Source of the DNA: Sutcliffiella horikoshii
GTDB lineage: Bacteria; Bacillota; Bacilli; Bacillales; Bacillaceae_I
Reading direction: 5' to 3'
Assembly: GCA_001636495.1 (NCBI GenBank)
Contig: KV440964.1
Coordinates: 3,736,666 to 3,800,665, forward strand
DNA: 64,000 bases
A model generated the notes under the pieces. The model had not been told where the DNA came from and made no database searches. It saw only the letters and a list, made by a program, of their open reading frames with translations. Made by a program: the position numbers and the translations under genes. Every line of letters starts with the position of its first letter. Position 1 is the first letter of the stretch. Positions 43,987 to 53,295 of this stretch are shown piece by piece.

Positions 43987-46081
43987 CCTTTGCCTTTTTC
44001 AACAAATTAAACCCTGCTTCTGTTATCCTCGTCCCTTGCCTTCCTCTTTTCTTTTCAATAAAGCCCATTTTCTCTAGTGTATTTAGCCTTAACCTCACCT
44101 GTTGCTCCGTTAAAGAGCGTTGACGCACTTTTGTTTCCGCAGAGATTTTTCTGCGACTTACCGAACCTTCCTTATTTTGCAGATAATAGAGGATTTCCAT
44201 CAGGTTCAACAATTCTTCTGTCAATTCTTGCTGATGAGTCCCAAGTGTCCCAAGCTGCGGGGTATTAATCACATTTCCATCGGAACTATCCATATCTAAG
44301 GCCCTTTCCTTTACCGTTTTTCGGCTTTGTTGAAAGAACCCTTCATTTGGTATATCGTCCTCTCTTATCAGATTGTTTTCACATACAGCGAGCATATAGT
44401 CGATGGTATTTTTCAGTTCGCGAATGTTTCCGTACCAATCATATTGCTTAAGCCTCTCCAGAACCTGCATTTCCAGTTTGATATGTTGCCTGCCACTTTG
44501 GTGAATGAAATGGGCAATGAGGTGCTCAATGTCTTCCTTCCGCTTACGAAGTTCAGGAAGCTGTAAAAATAGCACTTTTAAACGATGATACAAATCTTCC
44601 CTGAACTTCCCCTCCTCTATTAGGGCAAGGAGATCTTTATTGGTTGCCGCTACTATTCGTACATCCACTGGAATAATCTTGTTCCCTCCAATTCGCAGCA
44701 ATTCTTTTTCCTGCAGGACACGCAGCAACCTCGCTTGGACCTTCAAGCTAATATCTCCTATTTCATCTAAAAAAATAGTACCCCCATCGGCCTGTTCAAA
44801 GAGTCCCTTTCTGCCACCCTTTTTCGCTCCAGAAAACGCTCCTTCTTCATATCCGAAAAGTTCACTTTCCACCAGGTCTTCTGGAAGGGCGCTGAAATTA
44901 ACTGCCAAAAAGGGGCCGTTATTACGGGTCGAAGCGTTGTGAATGGAGCTTGCGAAGAGTTCCTTTCCAGTACCACTCTCCCCTTGGATCAGGATGGTTA
45001 ATTCCGTTTTGGCAAGCTTTCTGGCTATTTCCTTCGTTCTCTGCAATTCTGGATGGCTACCAATAATATCTTTGAAATTGTATTTCCCGTAGAACCCTCT
45101 TTTTACAAGCTCCCTTTTTAATTGCTTTTCCATTTCAATAGTTTCACTTGCATCCTTGAATGTGACCACAATGGTCCCTGCCGGATCAATCATAAAACGA
45201 TGAACCATATAGCTCATGGAGTTGATGGTAAAATAACCGTCCGCTTCCTCTTCCTGTTTGTTTATGATGAAATCATACAGCGTTCGGTCAGAAATAATAT
45301 CTCGAACATGCCTGTCCACCGCTTTCTTCATCGGCACTCGGAGAAAACGTTCCATAATTTCATTGAAAACTGTAACCCTTCCCATCTGATTAATGGCCAG
45401 GATCCCATCATTAACCCCATTTACCACCTTTTTTAGATGATCACTGATTTTATTGGCTTCTTGATTTGCAGCACCTAATCTCTTGCTCAATCTTGTAATC
45501 GTGCTTATGTATTTACTTGATACCTGGTCCTGTTTTTCTTCTAAAAGCCCCAACCTGTTTAGTATGGTAATAATGGTTGTAATATCTATGAGTCTCGGCC
45601 CGATATTAATGACTTCTTCCACATAAGGCGGAACAAGATCCAGTTCCCCAGGTGTAATGGCTATTTTTATTTTTTCCTCTTCTTTTTTCCCAGGAAAATA
45701 GGGTATCAATTGAAGATGGTTAATTCCTAGAATCTCAAAAGAAGATATCGCCTCCTGAACAGTTTCGGGGAAATCATTCACATAAAGTACCTTCTCCCCT
45801 TTTGCGACACTGTATATTTTTTCAATGTTAAGAAAATTAACGATACGCCTCGCTACTAATACTGTACAATTGTCTCCGATATAGGCTTGCGCTTCCTCCT
45901 CAATCAGATGGGAGGATAAAATAATTAGTTGGTTGTGAACCTTTGTCACTTTGTGGGCATCAACGGAATAGCTTCGTATTCGAATAAAATCTCCAATAAT
46001 TTCGTTCAATTGATTATCAAGCGTTCTTCTCGTTTCCTCAGATCCCGCCAATATCGTCAGTTCCCTTGCTTTGATCCCCAT
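43970..46081 (-). CDS. Sigma-54 enhancer-binding regulator with a winged-helix C terminus
   Basis: 703 residues from the ATG at 46081 (AGAGG eight bases upstream; GTG at 46090 is too near). An N-terminal sensory region of PrpR-N type (about 1-195), a PAS domain (about 215-320), then a sigma-54 AAA+ domain: Walker A GESGTGKE (about 367-374), GAFSGA loop in place of the usual GAFTGA (about 414-419), Walker B GGTIFLDEIGD (about 433-443). The C-terminal end lacks a Fis-type helix-turn-helix and instead has a winged-helix-like block (about 620-700, RQRSLTEQQVRLRLNTLEKMGFI). It should activate a -24/-12 promoter, most likely that at 55978-55993. A sigma-A promoter precedes it, so it can be made independently. 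Confidence 0.88.
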   Translation of the reverse strand: MGIKARELTILAGSEETRRTLDNQLNEIIGDFIRIRSYSVDAHKVTKVHNQLIILSSHLIEEEAQAYIGDNCTVLVARRIVNFLNIEKIYSVAKGEKVLYVNDFPETVQEAISSFEILGINHLQLIPYFPGKKEEEKIKIAITPGELDLVPPYVEEVINIGPRLIDITTIITILNRLGLLEEKQDQVSSKYISTITRLSKRLGAANQEANKISDHLKKVVNGVNDGILAINQMGRVTVFNEIMERFLRVPMKKAVDRHVRDIISDRTLYDFIINKQEEEADGYFTINSMSYMVHRFMIDPAGTIVVTFKDASETIEMEKQLKRELVKRGFYGKYNFKDIIGSHPELQRTKEIARKLAKTELTILIQGESGTGKELFASSIHNASTRNNGPFLAVNFSALPEDLVESELFGYEEGAFSGAKKGGRKGLFEQADGGTIFLDEIGDISLKVQARLLRVLQEKELLRIGGNKIIPVDVRIVAATNKDLLALIEEGKFREDLYHRLKVLFLQLPELRKRKEDIEHLIAHFIHQSGRQHIKLEMQVLERLKQYDWYGNIRELKNTIDYMLAVCENNLIREDDIPNEGFFQQSRKTVKERALDMDSSDGNVINTPQLGTLGTHQQELTEELLNLMEILYYLQNKEGSVSRRKISAETKVRQRSLTEQQVRLRLNTLEKMGFIEKKRGRQGTRITEAGFNLLKKAKEKQYV

Positions 46082-46097
46082 CTCCCACACCTCTATC

Positions 46098-46138
46098 TAT
46101 AGAAAAACACTGTCCTTTTTGGCAACAGTGTTTTTCTA
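46098..46138 (-). terminator. Terminator between iadA and the sigma-54 regulator gene
   Basis: On the minus strand AAAAACACTGT/ACAGTGTTTTT hairpin with a TTTTTC tail. It separates the catabolic operon from the regulator gene, which has its own promoter overlapping the iadA end. Confidence 0.75.
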
Positions 46139-46140
46139 CT

Positions 46141-46171
46141 ATTATAGCTTACTCGAATGTTCCTTTTACAA
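46141..46171 (-). promoter_or_regulatory. Possible sigma-A promoter of the sigma-54 regulator gene
   Basis: TTGTAA (46171-46166), 19-base spacer, TATAAT (46146-46141) on the minus strand. The hairpin at 46098 lies downstream of it, so the transcript may be attenuated. Confidence 0.4.
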
Positions 46172-47318
46172 GCAGTTTTTTATCCCACATCATTTTTTGG
46201 CCAAGTGCCATCACGGACTCAATCTCAAAGGAAGACTCATTCAAGATAACAAGATCCGCGTCCTTCCCGACTGTAATGGTCCCTTTAGAGGAGAGACGCA
46301 ATACTTTTGCGGGATTTTCCGTAATAACCCTTAACGCATCGGCTGGCCCCACACCTTGTTCCACGATGGCCTCCCTCACTTCCTTGTATAAGGAGGTAAC
46401 CCTTCCGAGCTGCAGGCCGATAAACTCTCCGTCCTCATCAAACTCCGGCAAACTTGCCTGGCCATCTGAGGAGAACGTAATCTGGCCGATCGGCACGCCT
46501 TGATCGAGCATCTCTTTCAAACCGACACTGCATTTTGTTTCTCCCTGTTCGATGAACTTTGCAATACTTGAAGTGGTAAAGTCCACAAAACCGCCTTTTT
46601 TCGCATGCGCAATTCCCGCTTCAAACAATTCGCGGTTACGGTTGATGTGTGTAGGCAAGAATTGACGAATAGGAATGTCCGTTTTTTCGATGACCTCATC
46701 AAGAATCGATAGCTTACTTGCACTATCTCCAAGGTGCATATTGACGATTCCCGCTTTTCCGGAAAGCATCCCACCTACACGGGCAGCCGCAGCAATTTTG
46801 GCAATATCCTCATAACCCGGCTGGGAGGAGCGGTGGTCAGCAATGGCTATTTCCCCGACTCCGATAATCTCTTCAATTAAAATAAGGTCATCTTCAATCA
46901 TTCCTGTCAGCGTTTTGACGGGAACCTGATAGGAGCCTGTGTGAACATAACAACTGATTCCCTCTTCCTTTAACGCTTTGGCTTTGGCTATAAGGCTGGC
47001 CATCGTCCTAGTTGTTCCATCTGTTCCAATGACACCCACAAGGGTCGTGATCCCGCCTTTAACAGCATCTGAAAGAACAAGCTCGGGAGTACGCGTTCGA
47101 TAGCTCCCTTCTCCGCCACCGCCCATGATATGGACATGATTATCGATAAACCCAGGTACAATAAGCTGACCAGTTACATCTAGCACTTCTACATGGGCAC
47201 TTTCTTCAAAATGTATGGAATTCTCTATTGCCGCAATTCTTTTATCAACAATCAGTATATCTTTTTTTCCTAGATAATCAGGACTGTAGACGGTCCCGTT
47301 TTTTAATAACTTAATCAT
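46149..47318 (-). CDS. iadA: Isoaspartyl dipeptidase IadA
   Basis: 389 residues, amidohydrolase superfamily; E. coli IadA has 390. Metal ligands His61 and His63 in DNHVHIMGGGGEGSY, His195 in NMHLGD, His224 in PTHINRN and Asp285 in FSSDG. The conserved GDSASKL and DHRSSQPG loops are also present. It hydrolyses beta-aspartyl dipeptides such as beta-Asp-Arg to aspartate and the second amino acid in the cytoplasm. AAGGAG lies ten bases before the ATG. Last gene of the sigma-54 operon, 28 bases after the cyanophycinase gene, which explains its role. Confidence 0.93.
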   Translation of the reverse strand: MIKLLKNGTVYSPDYLGKKDILIVDKRIAAIENSIHFEESAHVEVLDVTGQLIVPGFIDNHVHIMGGGGEGSYRTRTPELVLSDAVKGGITTLVGVIGTDGTTRTMASLIAKAKALKEEGISCYVHTGSYQVPVKTLTGMIEDDLILIEEIIGVGEIAIADHRSSQPGYEDIAKIAAAARVGGMLSGKAGIVNMHLGDSASKLSILDEVIEKTDIPIRQFLPTHINRNRELFEAGIAHAKKGGFVDFTTSSIAKFIEQGETKCSVGLKEMLDQGVPIGQITFSSDGQASLPEFDEDGEFIGLQLGRVTSLYKEVREAIVEQGVGPADALRVITENPAKVLRLSSKGTITVGKDADLVILNESSFEIESVMALGQKMMWDKKLLVKGTFE

Positions 47319-47346
47319 AGTAAGAAGTCTCCTTCAGTTTTTCATC

Positions 47347-49728
47347 CTATTGAACCCATAGTGATAATCTAATATTGGTTATGGTTCCTTTTTTATAAGG
47401 AGCCAAGGCGTCAGCCATATAATCTATATCACTTTGGTAGTATTTAGAATCATCATCTTTTGCCCATTGTACCGCAAAAACCGGGTCAGATGCAGTACCT
47501 TTTACAGTGGTCACTTGTTCTGAACCTGTACTTTTTGCAAAAGATAACAAGGATTTGGTAGATTCATAGTCTCCACCGAATAGATTAGAGCTATGATAAA
47601 GCGTGTCTTCACTTCGATCCACTTCTTGTTTATTCTCAGCAGGGATGACTTCTTTCGTGTTCATGTTGAAGGTATCCCCCTCAGTCAGGTGGTGCACAAT
47701 GATGTTTTCAACTTCAAAACCTGGGGCAACACCCTTTGCATTGAAGTTGGCGCTACTTGCATCGAGAATCCATACCCCATTTTCACCTACCACTTTTCCA
47801 ACATTATCTTTAACTTCTATTGCTGTACCTTCGTCTAAACCAAAACCTAGTTCATGACCGGTATCACGCATCGCGACAAGCAGGCGCCCCAATCTCCCAC
47901 GCTCATCAAAGTGCGTGTCAGTCAAGACATTCTCAAAAAGGCCAAGTCCAGGAATTTGAAAATTATTCCCTTCCATACTTGGGTCTAGAAAGCCAGTTGA
48001 TGGGACATCAGCGATGGTTTTCACTTCCGTATCGTTGATGACTAACACTTCAAAACTCCTTCCAACCCCAAACATCGGGTCACTCATCACATGTGCCCCT
48101 GCACTTGTCCCAGCTACCACACCGCCTTGGTCATAAACATAGTTGATGGCTTCGAGGAGCGGAGTCGCTCTTCCATCATCCTCAAGCAACGACCGTGCAT
48201 GCTTCATCTGATCTCCACCCTGAAGCATCACTGCATGACTGCTTTTCACAAGATTGACGAAGTAGTCGTCATAGGCAACAAAATCAAATGTGTCTATCGC
48301 CAACGGAATATAAAGCGGTTCAAAGCCTCTGTTGCTAAACTCGGTTTCGAGCGCCAGATAAGGTCCATCATCAAGGTGGAAGTAGTCATATGCAACGTCA
48401 ACGGAATCTCTGGAACTATTAAAAATGGCTATTCGCGGGCGTGCGACACCGGTTGCTTCGCGGATTGCGTCATAGTATTCATCCGTAGCACCGGTTGCAC
48501 CACCTGCAGGCAACAGAGCTCCTATCCCGTCCCCGATTGTCTCTAAAGGTATCGGCATAGAGTTTGTATTGATCATCTTAAGGGACTTACTAGATCCAAG
48601 CACTTTTTCTTCACTTACCGCTGTCACATAGGCATAGTACAACTCACTGCCTAGTGTGTCACCCTCCATCGTTTTTTGATTATTCATAAATGAAACACGG
48701 TCATTTCCAATCTCATCTAGCGAAAATAACTTTCCTCTATTCTCTCGTTCCAACGCTTCAAGAAATGCAATATTTCCATCATTTATTAGAGGTTCCACTA
48801 ATTTTGTCAATCCTTTGGAAGAGTAAAACAAGAAATAGTGAGTAATCTTTTCATCATCTGCTGGTTCGAATGTCACTGAATAGTTTCCTATTTCCTTCCC
48901 GCTACCCAACAATTCCACGTTGGTAGGGTAAGCCATGATACTGATGGTTCGATCCGCCTCTGTCATTCCTAATACTCCATTCTCTCCAAGGGTCGCAGCG
49001 TACGCATAGTAATCACCTACATCTAACGCTTTTCCTGTAATTACATCCCGCTGTCCAGAACGAAAGGTATTTCCTCCTCCATCTGCGTAGCTAAGGTTGG
49101 ATATTTTAAAGAGTTTATTTTTGTTCTCCCCTTCTGTCTGTGAGGTGAGATGTTGATCTATTTGTTCGGGAGTCAACCCCTTCATATAATCCCAGACGTC
49201 GTAAAAGCTCTCTTTTGAATAGAAAATCAAATATGCTTTAACCCCGTCCATCACATCTGCCTTCAAAAAACCTAACTGATAATCTTGGATGACGGAACCA
49301 TCTCCGTTTTGAAAAAGGGTAACATCCTTTAAATCATAATCCGGACCCTTTTCAACAAATAAGGTGTAGGTATCTTTTTCACCTTTGGGAGTGGAAATAT
49401 TAATTTGCACCCTCTCTTTAGTTGAAAGCAATTTTACCATCACTTGCTTTTTATGGTTCACTTTTTCTCCATTTACTGCAACTTTTGCATTTACTGCTAA
49501 TGGAGTAATCGTTAATAAAAACTGGTCTTCATTGGTTTTTACTTGATATTCTTTTGTTTCCCGGCTGAATTCACCTTCCAATTGTCCATTATGGACAACC
49601 AACTTCTTCAAATCCGTATTATGGACATGGGAAGGTTTTGAATAACCGGTGGTTGTAGGAAATAATAAAGCACCACACAATAAGACAACTAGCAACTTTG
49701 TTAAACGCGTCCACCGCTTTCTGAACAT
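47347..49728 (-). CDS. Secreted cyanophycinase (S51 serine peptidase family)
   Basis: 793 residues. Signal peptide (about 1-28), a cadherin-like beta-sandwich (about 38-125), two further beta-rich modules (about 130-270 and 275-385), then the catalytic domain (about 395-690). It shows the cyanophycinase signatures GGDQMK (504-509), nucleophile elbow GTSAGA with Ser542, His606 in DTHFDERGR and Glu633 in GLDEGTA; the tail after about 690 is beta-rich. It is far longer than cytosolic CphB (about 270 residues) and belongs with the extracellular CphE type. It cleaves multi-L-arginyl-poly-L-aspartate outside the cell to beta-Asp-Arg. GGAGG lies seven bases before the ATG; the gene overlaps the ABC ATPase gene by 28 bases, so translation is coupled. 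Confidence 0.9.
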   Translation of the reverse strand: MFRKRWTRLTKLLVVLLCGALLFPTTTGYSKPSHVHNTDLKKLVVHNGQLEGEFSRETKEYQVKTNEDQFLLTITPLAVNAKVAVNGEKVNHKKQVMVKLLSTKERVQINISTPKGEKDTYTLFVEKGPDYDLKDVTLFQNGDGSVIQDYQLGFLKADVMDGVKAYLIFYSKESFYDVWDYMKGLTPEQIDQHLTSQTEGENKNKLFKISNLSYADGGGNTFRSGQRDVITGKALDVGDYYAYAATLGENGVLGMTEADRTISIMAYPTNVELLGSGKEIGNYSVTFEPADDEKITHYFLFYSSKGLTKLVEPLINDGNIAFLEALERENRGKLFSLDEIGNDRVSFMNNQKTMEGDTLGSELYYAYVTAVSEEKVLGSSKSLKMINTNSMPIPLETIGDGIGALLPAGGATGATDEYYDAIREATGVARPRIAIFNSSRDSVDVAYDYFHLDDGPYLALETEFSNRGFEPLYIPLAIDTFDFVAYDDYFVNLVKSSHAVMLQGGDQMKHARSLLEDDGRATPLLEAINYVYDQGGVVAGTSAGAHVMSDPMFGVGRSFEVLVINDTEVKTIADVPSTGFLDPSMEGNNFQIPGLGLFENVLTDTHFDERGRLGRLLVAMRDTGHELGFGLDEGTAIEVKDNVGKVVGENGVWILDASSANFNAKGVAPGFEVENIIVHHLTEGDTFNMNTKEVIPAENKQEVDRSEDTLYHSSNLFGGDYESTKSLLSFAKSTGSEQVTTVKGTASDPVFAVQWAKDDDSKYYQSDIDYMADALAPYKKGTITNIRLSLWVQ

Positions 49729-50720
49729 GAGGATACCTCCATTTTTTCAGTTTTCGCAGAATACAAGTGACATGCAACGTGGTGACCATCTGAGTGTTCC
49801 AACAACTCCGGGCGGTCGGTGTGACAGCAAGGCATTACTTTCGGACATCTGCCCACAAACGCACAACCTTTAGGTGGATCCACCGGAGAAGGCACATCGC
49901 CTTGAAGAATGATTCTTTCCTTCCGATTTCTAGGGTTGGATATTGGAATGGCATCAATCAATGATTCTGTATATGGATGAAGCCTGTTCTCAAAAATCTT
50001 ATCCGCCTCTCCTATTTCTACGATTCTACCTAAATACATTACTGCCACCCGGTTGCATAAATGCTGGACTACACTCAAGTCGTGCGAGATAAATAGATAC
50101 GTCAGTCGGAATTCTTCCTGCAAATCCTTTAATAGATTTAAGATTTGGGCTTGGATGGATACATCAAGAGCCGCGACGGGTTCATCGGCTATGATCAATT
50201 TCGGCTTCAAAATAAGGGCACGGGCTATTCCGATCCTCTGCCTTTGACCACCTGAAAATTCATGAGCATACCGGTGGAGATAGGTCTTGTTAAGACCGCA
50301 TACCTCCATGATATCTTCCATCAGCTTACGTCGTTTGCTTCGCTCTATCCCATGTGCCTTTAACGGTTCAGCTAAAATCTGTTCTACAGTCAGTCGGGGA
50401 TTAAGGGAGGCATAGGGATCCTGAAATACCAGTTGCATTTCTTTTCGCATGCTACGCATCTCTTTTGCCGAAAGTTCCTGTAAGCAATCCCCTTGGAACA
50501 GCACTTCGCCTTCCGTTGACTTTATAAGCTGAGCAATCCCTCTTCCCGTTGTCGATTTACCACAACCGGACTCCCCGACCAATCCAAGCGTCTCCCCTTC
50601 TTTTATTGAAAAGGAAACATTGTCTACTGCCTTTACATAAGAAGCAACCTTTTGTCTTATCCCTTTTTTTATCGGAAAATATATCTTAAGGTCCTTCACT
50701 TCTAATAACGGTTCCCTCAT
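49701..50720 (-). CDS. Oligopeptide ABC transporter ATPase, DppF type
   Basis: 339 residues. Walker A GESGCGKST (residues about 49-57), LSGGQ-type signature FSGGQRQRIGIARAL, Walker B LIIADEPVAALD, and the C-terminal oligopeptide_ABC tail with CAFVGRCPKVMPCC cysteines that in related ATPases binds a Fe-S cluster. It drives peptide import on the cytoplasmic face. The ATG overlaps the DppD-type gene end by four bases. Second-last ABC gene of the operon. Confidence 0.93.
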   Translation of the reverse strand: MREPLLEVKDLKIYFPIKKGIRQKVASYVKAVDNVSFSIKEGETLGLVGESGCGKSTTGRGIAQLIKSTEGEVLFQGDCLQELSAKEMRSMRKEMQLVFQDPYASLNPRLTVEQILAEPLKAHGIERSKRRKLMEDIMEVCGLNKTYLHRYAHEFSGGQRQRIGIARALILKPKLIIADEPVAALDVSIQAQILNLLKDLQEEFRLTYLFISHDLSVVQHLCNRVAVMYLGRIVEIGEADKIFENRLHPYTESLIDAIPISNPRNRKERIILQGDVPSPVDPPKGCAFVGRCPKVMPCCHTDRPELLEHSDGHHVACHLYSAKTEKMEVSSCSESGGRV

Positions 50721-51700
50721 ACGGTTACACTCCTATCTGCATGGAGCCAGCAACGGCAGGAATGTCCTTTGTCTATTTCAAAGAGCTCCGGGTCCTCTTC
50801 TCTGCACAATGGAATCGCCTTACTGCAGCGATCAGCAAAACGGCAGCCCTTTGTAATCGTCCCTGCCAACGGAACCTGACCGGGTATGGATCGCAGCCGA
50901 TCGCGTTTTTCCCCAAGTTTTGGAATCGACTCTAAAAGTCCAATCGTATAGGGGTGCTTTGGATTATTAAACAATGTATCTACATCCGTCTCCTCAACAA
51001 TCTCTCCTGCATACATGACAATCACCCTGTCACACATTTCAGCAATCACTCCTAAATCATGGGTGATCAGCATGATGGCCGTATCGGTCTTCTCTTTTAA
51101 ATCTTTCATCAAATGCAGGATCTGCGCCTGGATGGTGACGTCCAACGCTGTCGTCGGTTCGTCCGCTATCAACAGCTTCGGCTGACAGGCAAGACCCATC
51201 GCAATCATCACTCGCTGGCGCATCCCACCTGATAGCTCGAACGGATAGGCTTCATAAATCTGCTCCGGACGTGGAATCCCCACAAGCTTTAGCATGTCTA
51301 TCGAGCGTTCCCGTGCCGCTTTTTTAGAAATGTCATTATGTAAAAGCAACACTTCGTCCAATTGCTTTCCAATCTTAAAAACAGGGTTTAGGGAAGTCAT
51401 CGGTTCCTGAAAAATCATGGAGATCTCATTCCCTCGGATTTTACGCATCTCTTTCTCTTTCTTTTTCAACAGATCTTCTCCTTGATAATGTATGGAGCCC
51501 CCTGTAATCTTACCTGGAGGGGATGGCAGCAGCCGCATGATGGATAGGGACGTGACACTTTTTCCACAACCTGATTCCCCTACAATCCCTAAGGTTTCTC
51601 CTTTATGAACATCAAATGATATTCCGTTTACCACCTTCAACTGTTTTCCATCACTTTTGAAGCTAACCTCTAATTCTTTTATTTTAAGCACTTTTTCCAT
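50717..51700 (-). CDS. Oligopeptide ABC transporter ATPase, DppD type
   Basis: 327 residues from the ATG at 51700 (AGGAGG eleven bases upstream; GTG at 51712 overlaps it). Walker A GESGCGKSV, signature [15 protein letters not shown], Walker [13 protein letters not shown] and the C-terminal Cys loop CRFADRCSKAIPLC. Paired with the DppF-type ATPase, one for each nucleotide site. The next gene upstream ends 15 bases away. Confidence 0.93.
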   Translation of the reverse strand: MEKVLKIKELEVSFKSDGKQLKVVNGISFDVHKGETLGIVGESGCGKSVTSLSIMRLLPSPPGKITGGSIHYQGEDLLKKKEKEMRKIRGNEISMIFQEPMTSLNPVFKIGKQLDEVLLLHNDISKKAARERSIDMLKLVGIPRPEQIYEAYPFELSGGMRQRVMIAMGLACQPKLLIADEPTTALDVTIQAQILHLMKDLKEKTDTAIMLITHDLGVIAEMCDRVIVMYAGEIVEETDVDTLFNNPKHPYTIGLLESIPKLGEKRDRLRSIPGQVPLAGTITKGCRFADRCSKAIPLCREEDPELFEIDKGHSCRCWLHADRSVTV

Positions 51701-51715
51701 CTCTGTTGCCACCTC

Positions 51716-53275
51716 CTACTCTTTTAACTTCGGATCAAGTGCATCTCGCAATCCGTCTCCCAAAATATTAAAGCTAAGTACCGTAATCACAATCGCAAGG
51801 CCAGGGAAGAACGTTGGATGAAACACATTTCCGCTGTTATCTTTTGCCGCACTCAACATGGACCCCCATTCAGGAGCAGTAATGTCTCCTCCCAATCCGA
51901 GGAAACTTAGTGCTGCTCCAATCAAAATCGCCACCCCAATCCGCATCGTCAAATAGACAATCACCACAGAAAGGGTGCCAGGAAAGATATGCCTCATGAT
52001 GATGACGCGATCCTTCACGCCTATCGACTGTGCCGCTTCCACATAGGTCATCTCTTTTAAAGCAAGGGTACTTCCGCGGACAATCCTGATAAAGATCGGA
52101 ATGGTAAACACCGCTACCGCAAAAATAATATTCGTTAATCCTGCTCCAAGGAAGGCGATTACGGCAATTGCAAGTAAAATCCCCGGAAATGCCAACAGAA
52201 TATCAGTGAAGCGGGTAATCAGATTATCAATCCTGCCTCCATAATATCCGGCAATCAACCCGAGCGTCGTTCCAATCACTGCACCAATCGCAACTGAAAC
52301 AAATCCGATCATTAGCGTTTCCCTTGTCCCCATGACCACCCTGCTGAATATATCCCTGTTCTGATGGTCCGTTCCAAAGAAATGAAGGGTGGATGGTGGT
52401 TGATGTTTATAAATATCTACTAAACTCACATCTGTGGACTCCGGTACAATTGAAACCAGCCTTGGCGTTATTTCTTGGACATCAATCGGTAGATGGACGA
52501 CAGTAGACACCATACCGGCATTGACCTGAACAATAGCGTCTCCTTGCCCTTTCAACGTCACAGTTCCTTCTTGAGCTACTGTTGCCAGTTCCTCATCCAG
52601 TGACAGGAATTGAACTCCTCCTTCACTCTCTTCAGAACTTCCCGCCGACACAAAACCGCTTCCCTGATTGGAACCTTGTTTTGCTTCTTGTCCATCCAAC
52701 AGGAAGCTTTCTATTTCATCTAGACCATGGATGGAGGTTCCATCGGAAAGAATTGCCTTTAACTGGACGGTATATCTATCCCCAATTTTCATTACTTCGT
52801 TCGGCTGTTCCGCCTCTATACGTAAAATGGTGGGTTCCACAGCTTCAGGGTCACTTGATACGCTCACACCAATCAGTGAACGGACCCCTTCACTTTCAAT
52901 GGTTGCATTAGTGGTGCCGGAAGTATTTGCCGTTAACGTCACGCCATTTGTTATTCTTCTAATGGAAGCAACTCTTCTATCTTCACTTTCCACCTTGACA
53001 TTCATTAATTCGGAGCCTGAAATGGTACTCCCATCACTAAGCACCCCATTTATCTCCACTCGTTGACTTGTTAGCTGTTCACTATCAATCCCTTTATCCT
53101 CATATTGCAATGTTACCGGCCGGTAGGGGTCGAACGGGGCAAGCCAAGAACCGAACACCCCAACCAACACAATGAACGCCACCACGATAAACGCTAGGAA
53201 CGCAAACCGTTGCTTGATGAATTTGTGGAGAAACACCTTGAAAGGAGAATACGAAGAATGCATTTTTTTGCTCAT
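51716..53275 (-). CDS. Oligopeptide ABC permease, DppC type, with a large inserted extracellular domain
   Basis: 519 residues, against about 300 for DppC proteins such as the one at 59733-60632. First membrane helix at about 23-45 ends in APFDPYRP (46-53); the next landmark of normal DppC, FGTDHQNRDIFSR, appears only at about 300. The roughly 215 residues between consist of two or three Ig-like beta modules, each with a short SDGS or SDGT loop (VEINGVLSDGSTISG, VQLKAILSDGTSIHG), resembling BIG_2 domains. The permease core (about 310-519) is intact: EAA motif region AAQSIGVKDRVIIMRHIFPG and C-terminal GDGLRDALDPKLKE. AGGAG lies nine bases before the ATG. Confidence 0.9.
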   Translation of the reverse strand: MSKKMHSSYSPFKVFLHKFIKQRFAFLAFIVVAFIVLVGVFGSWLAPFDPYRPVTLQYEDKGIDSEQLTSQRVEINGVLSDGSTISGSELMNVKVESEDRRVASIRRITNGVTLTANTSGTTNATIESEGVRSLIGVSVSSDPEAVEPTILRIEAEQPNEVMKIGDRYTVQLKAILSDGTSIHGLDEIESFLLDGQEAKQGSNQGSGFVSAGSSEESEGGVQFLSLDEELATVAQEGTVTLKGQGDAIVQVNAGMVSTVVHLPIDVQEITPRLVSIVPESTDVSLVDIYKHQPPSTLHFFGTDHQNRDIFSRVVMGTRETLMIGFVSVAIGAVIGTTLGLIAGYYGGRIDNLITRFTDILLAFPGILLAIAVIAFLGAGLTNIIFAVAVFTIPIFIRIVRGSTLALKEMTYVEAAQSIGVKDRVIIMRHIFPGTLSVVIVYLTMRIGVAILIGAALSFLGLGGDITAPEWGSMLSAAKDNSGNVFHPTFFPGLAIVITVLSFNILGDGLRDALDPKLKE

Positions 53276-53295
53276 AGATTTTGTCTCCTAACTTT

